64,000 nt of DNA from contig NZ_FOJU01000002.1 of assembly GCF_900111875.1 (NCBI RefSeq), positions 558,001 through 622,000 on the forward strand. Direction: 5' to 3'. The DNA comes from Poseidonocella pacifica. GTDB lineage: Bacteria > Pseudomonadota > Alphaproteobacteria > Rhodobacterales > Rhodobacteraceae. The notes under the pieces were generated by a model. That model did no database searches. It worked only from the letters and a program-made list of their open reading frames with translations, and was not told where the DNA came from. This document shows, piece after piece, positions 8,795-18,515 of the stretch. The stretch's first letter is position 1. Every line of letters starts with the position of its first letter. The position numbers and the translations under genes are program-made.

Positions 8795-11700
8795 TCACTC
8801 CGCCGGGATCGAAACGTCCGAAATGGCAATCGGGTGGGACAGCTTGTTGAGCATTTCCTTCGGACAGACCTGAACGAAGTTGTTCAATTCCTCGTCCCAA
8901 TGCTGCCAGATGTCCTGCGCCTTGCGCGATCCGGTTTCTTCGATGTGCCGCTCGATCAATTCCTCGAGTTGCGTCCGCCAATGATCGACGGTCACCGGAC
9001 AGGTCACAATCGTCTCGGAGTTCATCAGCGACGCCGCACGGCCTTCGGGATCATAGATATAGGCCATGCCGCCGGTCATCCCCGCCCCGAAGTTGGAGCC
9101 GATCTGCCCGAGAATCACCGCAACCCCACCGGTCATGTATTCGCAACCGTTCGATCCGCAGCCCTCGACCACAACCTTCGCGCCGGAGTTCCGCACCCCG
9201 AACCGCTCGCCCGCGCGACCGGCGGCAAAGAGATAACCGTCCGTCGCGCCATAAAGCACGGTGTTGCCGATAATCGTGTTCTCCGAAGCCACCAGCGGCG
9301 AGGCCATTGGCGGACGGACCACGATGGTTCCGCCCGAAAGCCCCTTGCCCACGTAATCGTTGGCGTCGCCCGAAACCTCCAGCTTGAGACCCGGCGCTGC
9401 AAAGGCCCCAAGGCTTTGCCCCGCGCTGCCCGTCAGTTTCACGGTCAGGTGGTTGGGCTGTAGAGAGTTGCGCATCCCGAAGCGCCGCACGATATGCGAC
9501 GAGGTCCGCGTCCCGACCGTGCGGTGCGTGTTCTGCACAGCATAGGAAAGCTGCATCTTCTCGCCGTCCTTGAGGAACCGCGCCGCATCGCGCACGATTT
9601 CCGCATCCAGCGTATCGAGCACCGGATTGCGCGGCTTGTCGCGATTGTAGACGATATCCTTGGCGCCATCGACCGTGATGAGCAGCGGATTGAGGTCGAG
9701 ATCGTCCAGATGCGCCGCCCCGCGAGATACCTGGCTGAGCAGGTCGGCCCGCCCAATCACTTCATGCAGCGACCGCGCCCCGATGGAGGCCAGCACTTCG
9801 CGCACTTCCTGCGCATAGAAGGTGATGAGGTTCACGACCTTGTCCGCGTTGCCGGTGAACTTTCCGCGCAGCGCCTCATCTTGCGTACAGACGCCGACGG
9901 GGCATGTGTTGGACTGGCACTGGCGCACCATGATGCACCCCATCGCGATCAGCGCCGCGGTACCGATGCCGTATTCCTCGGCCCCCATCATCGCCGCCAT
10001 GACGATGTCGCGCCCGGTCCGAAGCCCGCCATCCGTCCGCAGCGTGATGCGCCCGCGAAGGTTGTTCATCGCCAGAACCTGATGCGCCTCGGTAAGGCCC
10101 ATCTCCCACGGCAGGCCCGCGTATTTGATCGACGTCGCGGGCGATGCCCCGGTGCCGCCATTGTGCCCCGAGACGAGGATCACGTCGGCTTTGGCCTTGG
10201 CCACACCCGCCGCGATGGTCCCGACGCCAGAAGACGCCACCAGTTTCACACAGACCTTCACCTCGGGGTTGATCTGCTTGAGATCATAGATGAGCTGCGC
10301 AAGGTCCTCGATGGAATAGATATCGTGGTGCGGCGGGGGAGAGATCAGCGTCACGCCCTTGGTCGAGTGCCGCAACCGCGCGATCAGGTCGGTGACCTTC
10401 ATACCCGGAAGCTGGCCGCCCTCACCGGGCTTGGCCCCTTGGGCCACCTTGATTTCCAGCTCCTCGCACTGGTTGAGGTATTCCGCCGTCACGCCAAAGC
10501 GCCCGGAAGCCACCTGCTTGATCTTGGCAGATGGGTTGTCGCCATTGGGTTCTGGCACGAAATGCGCCGGATCTTCGCCGCCCTCGCCGCTGTCGGAGCG
10601 CGCGCCGATGCGGTTCATCGCGACGTTGAGCGTCTTGTGCGCCTCTGGGCTGAGCGCGCCCAGCGACATGCCCGGCGTCACGAAGCGCTTGCGGATCGCG
10701 GTGACGCTCTCCACCTCTTCGATCGGAATCGGGGCGCCAATCGGCTTGAAGTCCAGCAGGTCGCGCAGGTGGATCGGCGGGTTCGCCTGCATCCGCGCGG
10801 AATACTGCTTCCACATTTCATAGCTGGCCTTGTTACAGGCCATCTGCAGCATGTGCATGGACTGCGCGCCCCAAGCGTGGGTCTCGCCCGAACGGCGCGC
10901 CTTGTAGAAGCCGCCGATGGGAAGCACGTCCTGCCCCCCGCGCCAGCCAAGCTGATGCACGTCCTCGACCTTCTTCTGAATGCCGTGCACCCCGATGCCG
11001 GAAATACGGCTGAGCATGCCGGGGAAATATTCCGCGCACATGGCCCGCGACAGGCCAACGGCCTCGAAGTTGAGCCCCCCGCGATAGGACGAGATGACCG
11101 AGATGCCCATCTTGGACATGATCTTGAGCAGACCCTGATCAATTGCCTCACGGTATTTCCGCACGGCTTCGGTCAGCGAAAGGTCAAGCAGGCCGCGATT
11201 GATCCGGTCGGCAAGGCTGTCCTCGGCGAGATAGGGGTTCACGACCGTCGCGCCTGACCCGATCAGCACGGCGAAATAGTGCGGATCGATGCATTCGGCG
11301 GAACGTACGTTGATCGATGTAAAGGTCCGCAGCCCCTTGCGGGTCAGGTGCGAATGCACCGCCGAAGTCGCGAGGATCATGGGCATCGCGACCTTGGTCT
11401 CGCCCTGATGCTCATCGGTCAGGATGATGTGGCCCGCGCCGGAGCGCACGGCGTCTTCGGCTTCGTGGCGGATGCGCGCCAACCCCTCCATCAGCGCGTT
11501 TTCCACGCCCGGTGCAAAGGTACAGTCGATCTCCACCACGTCGCTGTCGAAGTTCGCGACCAACTCGGCGAACTGCGCGTTGCCCACGAACGGGCTTTCC
11601 AGCACGACGATCTCCGTCTGCGCACTGCTCTCATCGAGCACGTTCTTGAGGTTGCCGAACCGCGTCTTGAGCGACATCACGCGATATTCGCGCAAGGAGT

Positions 11701-13330
11701 CGATTGGCGGGTTCGTCACCTGACTGAAGTTCTGCCGGAAGAAATGGCTCAGCGGGCGATACAGCTTGGACAGCACCGCAGAGGGCGTATCATCCCCCAT
11801 GGAGGCCAGTGCCTCCTTGCCGTCCTCGGCCATGGGCGCGAGGATCTGCTCCAGCTCCTCCATCGAATAGCCCGCCGCGATCTGACGCTTGCGCAACTCG
11901 CCACCGGAATAGATCGGCGCTTCGGTCACGGTGCCGAGCCTGTCATCCAACTCGTTGATCTTGCCAACCCATTCGCCGAACGGCTGCGCGGCGGAGAGTT
12001 TGTCCTTGATCTCCGTGTCGTGATAGAGCTTGCCCTCGGCCATATCGACGGCGAGGATCTGCCCCGGCCCGAGCGCGCCCTTCTCCACCACAGTGCTTTC
12101 GTCGATCGGGACCATGCCCGCCTCGGAGCCGGCGATCAGCAGGTTGTCACCCGTCACGACATACCGCATCGGGCGCAGCCCGTTCCGGTCGAGCCCCGCA
12201 CAGACCCAGCGGCCGTCCGTCATGGCCAGCGCGGCGGGGCCGTCCCACGGCTCCATCACCGAGTTGCAGTAGGAATACATGTCGCGCCACGCCTGCGGCA
12301 ATTCCAACCGCTGCTTGGACCAGCTTTCGGGCACCAGCATCGTCTTGGCCATCGGCGCGTTGCGCCCGGCCCGGACCAGGACCTCGAACACGGCATCCAG
12401 CGCGGCACTGTCGGACGAACCTTGCGGGATGATCGGCTTGATATCCTCGGCCATGTCCCCGAACGCGCCGGAGGCCATGCGGATCTCGTGGCTCTTCATC
12501 CAGTTGGTGTTGCCCTTGAGCGTGTTGATCTCACCATTATGGGCCAGCATGCGGAACGGCTGCGCCAGCCACCATTGTGGGAAAGTGTTGGTCGAATAGC
12601 GCTGGTGATAAAGCGCAAAGGCGCTCTCGAACCGCTCGTCCTGCAGGTCGGGATAAAAGACCGAAACCTGCTCGGCCAGCATCATCCCCTTATAGATGAT
12701 CGACCGGCATGACAGCGACGCGATATAAAGAGAGTTGATCCCCGCCGCGCCCGCCGCCTTTTCGATACGGCGACGAATGACGTACAGTTCACGCTCGAAT
12801 GTCTCTTCGTCCACGCCCTTGGCGTTGGAGATGAGGATCTGTTCGATCTCGGGGCGCGTCGCATTGGCCTTTTCGCCAAGACAGCCAATATCGACCGGTA
12901 CATGCCGCCAGCCATAGATATAGTGCCCCATGCGCAGCACTTCGGATTCCACGATTGTCCGGCAGCGTTCCTGTGCCCCATGATCCGTGCGCGGCAAAAA
13001 GACCTGCCCCACGGCCATGAGTTCCCCGCGGCGCGGCTCATGCCCCGTGCGGGTGATCTGATCATAGAAGAAGTTGACCGGGATCTGGATGTGGATACCC
13101 GCGCCGTCGCCGGTCAGCCCGTCCGCATCGACCGCGCCCCGGTGCCAGATCGCCTTGAGCGCGCTGATCCCCGCCTGCACGACCTTGCGCGATGGCCGCC
13201 CGTCGATCGACACGACAAGGCCCACACCGCAGGAGGAATGCTCTTCCTCCTCGCTGTAAAGTGCGTTCTCCGCCATCCACTGGCGCTTTGCCTCTTCGGC
13301 GGCGGCCCAGTCTGCATCAAAGTTGGTCAT
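8795..13330 (-). CDS. gltB: Glutamate synthase (NADPH) large subunit
   Basis: This 1511-residue enzyme makes glutamate from glutamine and 2-oxoglutarate with GltD. The N-terminal amidotransferase domain starts after a short propeptide with the catalytic cysteine in SSCGVGLVVSI (Cys about residue 34). The central and synthase domains follow, with the 3Fe-4S cysteines in CIMVRQCQSNTCPVGVC and the FMN-site stretch GHNGGTGASPATSIKYAG. A C-terminal GXGXG beta-helix domain ends the protein. A GGAGGG site precedes the ATG at 13330. A longer frame reaches 13597 but its extra residues are not GltB-like. A GFA gene separates it from gltD. Confidence 0.97.
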   Translation of the reverse strand: MTNFDADWAAAEEAKRQWMAENALYSEEEEHSSCGVGLVVSIDGRPSRKVVQAGISALKAIWHRGAVDADGLTGDGAGIHIQIPVNFFYDQITRTGHEPRRGELMAVGQVFLPRTDHGAQERCRTIVESEVLRMGHYIYGWRHVPVDIGCLGEKANATRPEIEQILISNAKGVDEETFERELYVIRRRIEKAAGAAGINSLYIASLSCRSIIYKGMMLAEQVSVFYPDLQDERFESAFALYHQRYSTNTFPQWWLAQPFRMLAHNGEINTLKGNTNWMKSHEIRMASGAFGDMAEDIKPIIPQGSSDSAALDAVFEVLVRAGRNAPMAKTMLVPESWSKQRLELPQAWRDMYSYCNSVMEPWDGPAALAMTDGRWVCAGLDRNGLRPMRYVVTGDNLLIAGSEAGMVPIDESTVVEKGALGPGQILAVDMAEGKLYHDTEIKDKLSAAQPFGEWVGKINELDDRLGTVTEAPIYSGGELRKRQIAAGYSMEELEQILAPMAEDGKEALASMGDDTPSAVLSKLYRPLSHFFRQNFSQVTNPPIDSLREYRVMSLKTRFGNLKNVLDESSAQTEIVVLESPFVGNAQFAELVANFDSDVVEIDCTFAPGVENALMEGLARIRHEAEDAVRSGAGHIILTDEHQGETKVAMPMILATSAVHSHLTRKGLRTFTSINVRSAECIDPHYFAVLIGSGATVVNPYLAEDSLADRINRGLLDLSLTEAVRKYREAIDQGLLKIMSKMGISVISSYRGGLNFEAVGLSRAMCAEYFPGMLSRISGIGVHGIQKKVEDVHQLGWRGGQDVLPIGGFYKARRSGETHAWGAQSMHMLQMACNKASYEMWKQYSARMQANPPIHLRDLLDFKPIGAPIPIEEVESVTAIRKRFVTPGMSLGALSPEAHKTLNVAMNRIGARSDSGEGGEDPAHFVPEPNGDNPSAKIKQVASGRFGVTAEYLNQCEELEIKVAQGAKPGEGGQLPGMKVTDLIARLRHSTKGVTLISPPPHHDIYSIEDLAQLIYDLKQINPEVKVCVKLVASSGVGTIAAGVAKAKADVILVSGHNGGTGASPATSIKYAGLPWEMGLTEAHQVLAMNNLRGRITLRTDGGLRTGRDIVMAAMMGAEEYGIGTAALIAMGCIMVRQCQSNTCPVGVCTQDEALRGKFTGNADKVVNLITFYAQEVREVLASIGARSLHEVIGRADLLSQVSRGAAHLDDLDLNPLLITVDGAKDIVYNRDKPRNPVLDTLDAEIVRDAARFLKDGEKMQLSYAVQNTHRTVGTRTSSHIVRRFGMRNSLQPNHLTVKLTGSAGQSLGAFAAPGLKLEVSGDANDYVGKGLSGGTIVVRPPMASPLVASENTIIGNTVLYGATDGYLFAAGRAGERFGVRNSGAKVVVEGCGSNGCEYMTGGVAVILGQIGSNFGAGMTGGMAYIYDPEGRAASLMNSETIVTCPVTVDHWRTQLEELIERHIEETGSRKAQDIWQHWDEELNNFVQVCPKEMLNKLSHPIAISDVSIPAE

Positions 13331-13412
13331 GGCGTGATCCCTCCATAAAGCGCCGGGATACGGCTGTGAATTCTGTTGCGGGCCACCGGGCCCCTTCTGT
13401 GCTTGCAGCCGC

Positions 13413-13850
13413 TCAGGCGTCCGCAGATTTCGGGCCGAAACGCGCCCAGGTCTCTTCTTCGGTGAGCCGCGGATGATCCCCCGCGATCTCGTAGCAATCC
13501 GGTTTGCGGTCGACGAAAATCTCCCGCTCCAGTGGCACCTCCACCCGCTCCAGCAGGCCGATGGCCACCTCAAAATCCCCCGCGCCGTCCGTCCCATGGT
13601 CCAGACGATACCAAAGTGGCGCGCCGCAGCGGGTGCAAAAACTGCGCGAGGCCCAGCCAGAGGAGCGGATCGTTCCGATGGCGTCGCCGCCCGCGTCGAT
13701 CCTCATCTCCGCCTCCGGCACGGTGACCGCGTGAAGCGCAGAGCCGGTCCAGCGGCGACAGGCATCGCAATGACAGATGCCGTAATCCCCGATCTGGCCT
13801 GCGGTGAAGCGCACCGCACCGCACATGCATCTGCCCGTCGTCGCGCCCAT
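13413..13850 (-). CDS. GFA-family zinc enzyme or binding protein
   Basis: This 145-residue protein has the GFA (glutathione-dependent formaldehyde-activating) fold, with cysteine zinc ligands in GRCMCGAVRF, CHCDACRRWTG and CTRCGAPLWY. The family's true activities are mostly unknown, since most members do not act on formaldehyde. GGGGAGG precedes the ATG. It sits between gltD and gltB in the same direction, so the three may share a transcript. Three direct repeats lie just upstream of it. Confidence 0.85.
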   Translation of the reverse strand: MGATTGRCMCGAVRFTAGQIGDYGICHCDACRRWTGSALHAVTVPEAEMRIDAGGDAIGTIRSSGWASRSFCTRCGAPLWYRLDHGTDGAGDFEVAIGLLERVEVPLEREIFVDRKPDCYEIAGDHPRLTEEETWARFGPKSADA

Positions 13851-13929
13851 CGGGCCTCCCCCTTGCCGGAAGGCAGGTCAGCCTTTGTGACCTACGCCCC
13901 GTCTCCCGTCACACGATCGTATGCCGCTG

Positions 13930-13959
13930 TGTCATACGATTGTCATACACATGTCATAC
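13930..13959. repeat. Three direct TGTCATAC repeats at 11-bp spacing
   Basis: TGTCATAC occurs at 13930, 13941 and 13952, exactly 11 bp apart, so the copies face the same side of the helix. They lie in the 121 bp between gltD and the GFA gene, about 80 bp before the GFA start. The arrangement suggests a cooperative protein-binding site, but the protein is unknown. Confidence 0.6.
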
Positions 13960-13971
13960 GCCGCCGCGGGC

Positions 13972-15405
13972 CTATTCCGCGGCGATGGCCGTCGCCCCGT
14001 CGAGATACCCCAGGATGGCATCCGCCGTGTCACGACCGTCGCGGATCGCCCAAACCACGAGGCTTGCCCCACGGACGATATCGCCGACCGCATAGACCCC
14101 CTCGAGCGCGGTTTGCCCGCTGGTGAATTCCGCCTTGATCGTGCCCCAGCGGGTCACTTCAAGCTCATCCACGCCCCAGAGTTTCGGCAGGTCTTCCGGC
14201 TCGAACCCCAGCGCCTTGATGACAAGGTCCGCAGGTTCGACATAATCTGATCCATCAATCAATTCAGGAGCTTGGCGACCCGTCGCATCGGGTGCCCCGA
14301 GGCGCATACGCTGCGCAAGAACACCCTCGACCGGCTCCCCGACAAAGCCCTTGGGCGCGGTCAGCCATTCGAACACGACGCCCTCTTCTTCGGCGTTCTG
14401 CACTTCTCGCTGCGATCCCGGCATGTTGGCCCGGTCCCGGCGATAGAGGCATTTGACGCTCTCAGCACCTTGCCGGATCGCCGTGCGCACACAGTCCATG
14501 GCCGTGTCACCACCACCGATGACCACCACGCGCTTGCCTTTGGCGCTGAGCGAGCCGTTCTCCAGCTCCTCGACCTCATCGCCAAAGCTCTCCCGGTTGG
14601 ACGCCGTGAGATAGTCGAGCGCGCGCACGATGCCCTCGGCCCCGCTGCCCGGACCACCAAGGTCGCGCGACTTGTAAACGCCCGTGGCAATAAGAACGGC
14701 ATCATGCTTGCCGCGGATCGCGTCGAACGACAGGTCTTCGCCAACGTTGCAGTTGAGCACGAACTCCACACCGCCTGCTTCGAGTTGCTCGATACGGCGC
14801 ATTACAACGTGTTTTTCCAGCTTGAAGCCCGGAATCCCATAGGTCAGAAGGCCGCCCGCGCGATCATAGCGGTCATAGACAGTAACCTGTACACCAGCCC
14901 GGCGCAGTCGATCCGCCGCCGCAAGTCCGCCCGGTCCAGCGCCGATGATCCCCACGGATTGGTCCCGCTCCTGCTTTGGTGCGGCGGGCTTGACCCAGCC
15001 CTTTTCCCAAGCGGTGTCGGTGATGTATTTCTCCACCGAACCGATCGTCACGGTGCCGTGGCCCGATTGCTCGATGACGCAGTTACCTTCGCAGAGGCGA
15101 TCCTGCGGACAGATCCGGCCACAGATCTCGGGGAAGGTGTTGGTCGCCTGACTGACCAGATACGCCTCTTCCAACCGCCCCTCGGCAGTCAGCTTCAGCC
15201 AGTCGGGGATGTTGTTGTGCAGGGGGCAATGTGTCTGGCAATAGGGCACGCCGCATTGGCTGCACCTAGAGGATTGCTCCTTGGCCTTGGCATCGGCGAA
15301 CTCTGCATAGATCTCATCGAAATCCTGCTTGCGTACACTGGCATCCCGCTTCTTCGGCATGTCCCGCGGCAAGTTCACGAATTTCAGCATTGGCTGCTTC
15401 GCCAT
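13972..15405 (-). CDS. gltD: Glutamate synthase small subunit
   Basis: This is the 477-residue NADPH-oxidising partner of GltB. N-terminal cysteines for the two 4Fe-4S clusters are in CSQCGVPYCQTHCPLHN and CGRICPQDRLCEGNC. An FAD-binding Rossmann motif (GIIGAGPGGLAAADRL, near 150) and an NADPH motif (VVIGGGDTAMDC, about 290) follow. The C-terminus has the conserved GVYAVGDIVRGASLVVWAI. It is divergent from uppP across 222 bp of partly AT-rich sequence, which should hold both promoters. Confidence 0.97.
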   Translation of the reverse strand: MAKQPMLKFVNLPRDMPKKRDASVRKQDFDEIYAEFADAKAKEQSSRCSQCGVPYCQTHCPLHNNIPDWLKLTAEGRLEEAYLVSQATNTFPEICGRICPQDRLCEGNCVIEQSGHGTVTIGSVEKYITDTAWEKGWVKPAAPKQERDQSVGIIGAGPGGLAAADRLRRAGVQVTVYDRYDRAGGLLTYGIPGFKLEKHVVMRRIEQLEAGGVEFVLNCNVGEDLSFDAIRGKHDAVLIATGVYKSRDLGGPGSGAEGIVRALDYLTASNRESFGDEVEELENGSLSAKGKRVVVIGGGDTAMDCVRTAIRQGAESVKCLYRRDRANMPGSQREVQNAEEEGVVFEWLTAPKGFVGEPVEGVLAQRMRLGAPDATGRQAPELIDGSDYVEPADLVIKALGFEPEDLPKLWGVDELEVTRWGTIKAEFTSGQTALEGVYAVGDIVRGASLVVWAIRDGRDTADAILGYLDGATAIAAE

Positions 15406-15627
15406 TGGCTCCCACTCCCGAATTTAGGTGGCTCACCGCTCCACTACCCGACCTGCCCGCGAAAGAAAAGTAAGTAGTGCTGACCTATTTGATAGATTTT
15501 TTCGCCTTTGCGTCCATCGCCGTCATTTTTTTCGCGATTTTAGGTATTGATGCGGACCTAACTTCTCTCTTCCCCCCTTTCCACCCCTGTCTATAAGGGA
15601 TGCGAGACCGCTATTCAGGACGCCATC

Positions 15628-16431
15628 ATGCCCCTTCTCCACCTTCTCCTCGTGGCAATCATCCAAGGCGTGACCGAGTTTCTCCCAATTTCGTCGTCAG
15701 GTCACCTGATTCTACTGCCGACCCTCACGGGAATGGCCGATCAGGGGCTGGTTGTGGATGTTGCCGTGCACTTGGGAACCTTGGGGGCGGTGGTGCTCTT
15801 TTTCCGTCAGGATGTCGGGCGCGCCCTGCGGGGTTTCATTGCGCTTTTGTCCGGACGGGCACGGACCCCCGAGGCACGCCTCGCGCTCGGCCTCGTCATT
15901 GCGACGATCCCGGTGGTCCTCGCTGGGCTCGCCATCAAGGTTGCCGGGCTGGACGCGGGGCTGCGTTCGGTGACTGTGATTGCATGGACGACCCTCATCT
16001 TCGGGCTGCTGCTCTTCTGGGCTGATCAACGGGGTCCTGAAGATCGCACCGCCGAGGACTGGACCCTGCGGGATGCCGTCATCATGGGCCTGTGGCAGAC
16101 GATCGCCCTCATCCCCGGAACCTCGCGTTCCGGCATCACCATCACCGGCGCACGACTGCTCGGCTATGAGCGGAGCGATGCGGCGCGGCTTGCCATGTTG
16201 ATGTCGATCCCGACCATTCTCGCCTCCGGTGCCCTGCTTTCGATCGACGTCGCTCAGCAGGCCGATCTCTCGATTGTCCGGGATGCGGGGATCGCCGCGA
16301 TCTTTGCCTTTGGCGCAGCGCTTGGCGCGCTTGCTCTTATGATGCGCTTGCTGCGCAGCGTGAGCTTTACCCCCTACGTGATCTATCGGGTGATCCTCGG
16401 GGTTGGGCTTCTGCTATACGCCTACACATAA
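15628..16431 (+). CDS. uppP: Undecaprenyl-diphosphatase UppP
   Basis: This 267-residue multi-span membrane enzyme dephosphorylates undecaprenyl pyrophosphate to recycle the lipid carrier for wall synthesis, and confers bacitracin tolerance. The signature motifs QGVTEFLPISSSGHLIL (residues about 13-29) and PGTSRSGITITGARLLG (about 165-181) are intact. Its stop codon is embedded in the T-run side of the terminator of the convergent regulator gene. Confidence 0.97.
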   Translation: MPLLHLLLVAIIQGVTEFLPISSSGHLILLPTLTGMADQGLVVDVAVHLGTLGAVVLFFRQDVGRALRGFIALLSGRARTPEARLALGLVIATIPVVLAGLAIKVAGLDAGLRSVTVIAWTTLIFGLLLFWADQRGPEDRTAEDWTLRDAVIMGLWQTIALIPGTSRSGITITGARLLGYERSDAARLAMLMSIPTILASGALLSIDVAQQADLSIVRDAGIAAIFAFGAALGALALMMRLLRSVSFTPYVIYRVILGVGLLLYAYT

Positions 16432-16458
16432 AAAAAGGCCCGAGCCGAAGCCCGGGCC
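16430..16458 (-). terminator. Intrinsic terminator of the response regulator gene
   Basis: Read on the minus strand, a 9-bp stem with a TTCG tetraloop is followed by seven T residues. The T tract overlaps the last bases of uppP. On the plus strand there is no T run, so it serves the minus-strand gene. Confidence 0.9.
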
Positions 16459-16569
16459 AGTCCAACAGGGAGGTGCAGATCAGACCGGACCTGCAACGGG
16501 ATCGCCAATCGCTTAGCTTTCTCACATATGGATCGCAAAACGCGGCGGACAAGGGTTTTACATGACCTT

Positions 16570-17256
16570 CTAGGCGACCAGCCGATATCCGCCGGCTTCC
16601 GTCACCAGCAACCGTGCATTCGAAGGGTCGGGCTCAATCTTCTGACGCAGCCGATAAATGTGGGTTTCCAGCGTATGAGTGGTAACCCCGGCATTGTATC
16701 CCCAGACTTCGTGCAGCAGCACATCCCGCGCCACCACGCCATCGGGAGACCGGTAGAGAAACTTGAGAATGTTGGTCTCTTTCTCGGTCAGCCGGATCTT
16801 GCGGTCGTCCTCCGAAATCAGGACCTTCATGGAGGGGCGGAAGGCATACGGCCCAAGCTGGAACACGGCATCTTCGCTCTGTTCGTGCTGGCGCAGTTGG
16901 GCGCGGATCCGGGCGAGAAGAACGGGGAACTTGAATGGTTTGGTCACATAGTCATTGGCACCGGCATCCAGACCAAGAATGGTGTCCGCATCGCTGTCAT
17001 GCCCGGTGAGCATCAGGATCGGTGCCTTGATCCCCTGTTTGCGCATCACGCGGCAAAGCTCCCGCCCATCGGTATCGGGCAGGCCAACGTCAAGGATGAC
17101 AAGATCATAGATCTCTTCCTTGGCCTTGGTCAGAGCGCCCGCACCGTTCGCCGCCTCGAACACGTCGAAGTCTTCGGTCATGATAAGCTGTTCGCTCAGC
17201 GCCTCACGAAGGTCTTCATCATCATCGACGAGCAGAATGCGTTTGAGCTGTGCCAT
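16570..17256 (-). CDS. OmpR/PhoB-family response regulator
   Basis: This 228-residue DNA-binding regulator has a receiver domain (RILLVDDDEDL, phospho-acceptor aspartate in DLVILDVGLPD near residue 52, and the conserved lysine in YVTKPF) and a winged-helix output domain (about 130-226; RLTEKETNILKFL, VWGYNAGVTTHTLETHIYRLR). No sensor kinase is adjacent, so it is an orphan. It may be a CenR-type envelope regulator, but I cannot confirm this from sequence alone. AAGGA lies 9-10 bases before the ATG at 17256; a start at 17283 is less likely. Confidence 0.9.
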   Translation of the reverse strand: MAQLKRILLVDDDEDLREALSEQLIMTEDFDVFEAANGAGALTKAKEEIYDLVILDVGLPDTDGRELCRVMRKQGIKAPILMLTGHDSDADTILGLDAGANDYVTKPFKFPVLLARIRAQLRQHEQSEDAVFQLGPYAFRPSMKVLISEDDRKIRLTEKETNILKFLYRSPDGVVARDVLLHEVWGYNAGVTTHTLETHIYRLRQKIEPDPSNARLLVTEAGGYRLVA

Positions 17257-17420
17257 GTCGTGTAATCCTTTTCCTCTGTTCAACGCGATGTGATGCGCAA
17301 TGGGCCGATGAACAAGATTTGTGGCGTTTGCCTCACGTGGACGTGCGAACAGGGCGGCAAATGTTTCAATTTACTGCAGGTGGCGATAGACGAGAGCGAT
17401 TGCAACGAAAGGGCGCTGGC

Positions 17421-18515
17421 GTGACCTTGGCACCGGACATCACCGATCTTCTGGCTCGCGCGCGGGCCGATATTCGCATGGGCGTGCCTGTCGTGCTCAC
17501 AGGTACGGGCGATGGTGGTGCCGTGCTGCTCGCGGCAGAGACCGCCTCGCCGGAACGCCTTGCCGATATGGCCGGGCTGTCGACCGAGACCTGCCTCGTG
17601 GTGACTGGGCGGCGGGCCGAAACCTTGCGGGCGCGTGCCTATGATGGCGATATCGCGCGCCTGCCGCTGCCTCGCGGGGTCACGCCAAGCTGGGTGCGTG
17701 CCGTGGCCGACCCCTCCGACGATCTAAAGACGCCGATGAAGGGGCCATTCAACGCCCTGCGCGGCGGCGATGCGAGCCTTCATCGACTTGCGGTCGATCT
17801 GGTCAAGGAAGCGCGTCTTTTGCCCTCTGTGATCGTGGCGCCGGTAAAGGATGCCGTGGACTTTGCGTCGAAGAATGGCCTGACCTCTTTGCCGGCGGAG
17901 GAAAGCGCCGCCACCATGGGGGCCGAGGCTCTGCTCGATCCGGTGATCCGCGCGCGCGTTCCCCTCCTTCTTGCGCCTGATGCGCGTCTGCATGTGTTTC
18001 GCCCGAAGGACGGTGCGGAAGAGCACTACGTTATCGAAGTCGGCAGTCCGCCCCGCGACCGGCCCGTGCTGGCCCGTCTTCATTCGGCCTGCTTCACCGG
18101 TGATCTGCTCGGCAGTCTGAAATGCGACTGCGGGCCGCAACTTCGCGCCGCCCTCGCGCAGATGGGAAGCGAAGGCGCAGGCGTGCTGCTTTATCTCAAT
18201 CAGGAAGGGCGCGGGATCGGGCTTGCCAACAAGATGCGCGCCTATTCGTTGCAGGATCAGGGTTTTGACACCGTCGAAGCAAACCACCGCCTCGGGTTCG
18301 AGGACGACGAACGTGATTTCCGCCTCGGTGCCGCCTTGTTGCTTAGGATGGGGTTTTCCGCAGTGCGCTTGATGACGAACAATCCCGCCAAGATCGACAT
18401 GATGCGCCGGATGGACATCGACGTCGTGGAACGAGTGCCGCTCAAAGTCGGCAAAACGCCCCAGAATGAGGCCTATCTCGCGACCAAGGCGGCCAAGTCG
18501 GGGCATCTGCTGTGA
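17421..18515 (+). CDS. ribA: GTP cyclohydrolase II
   Basis: This enzyme opens GTP in the first step of riboflavin synthesis. The catalytic domain holds the zinc and active-site motif HSACFTGDLLGSLKCDCGPQL split around residues 215-235, and QEGRGIGLANKMRAY. The N-terminal 150 or so residues form the extra domain typical of alphaproteobacterial RibA. The GTG at 17421 begins the family-like sequence TLAPDITDLLARAR after an AAAGGG site and gives 364 residues. An ATG at 17361 would add 20 residues. The stop overlaps the next start by four bases (GTGA). Confidence 0.92.
   Translation: MTLAPDITDLLARARADIRMGVPVVLTGTGDGGAVLLAAETASPERLADMAGLSTETCLVVTGRRAETLRARAYDGDIARLPLPRGVTPSWVRAVADPSDDLKTPMKGPFNALRGGDASLHRLAVDLVKEARLLPSVIVAPVKDAVDFASKNGLTSLPAEESAATMGAEALLDPVIRARVPLLLAPDARLHVFRPKDGAEEHYVIEVGSPPRDRPVLARLHSACFTGDLLGSLKCDCGPQLRAALAQMGSEGAGVLLYLNQEGRGIGLANKMRAYSLQDQGFDTVEANHRLGFEDDERDFRLGAALLLRMGFSAVRLMTNNPAKIDMMRRMDIDVVERVPLKVGKTPQNEAYLATKAAKSGHLL

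Noticed and set aside
9494-12712. Two plus-strand frames of 587 and 477 codons opposite gltB
   Set aside because: They are antisense shadows of gltB, rich in Arg, His and Gln without any domain pattern.
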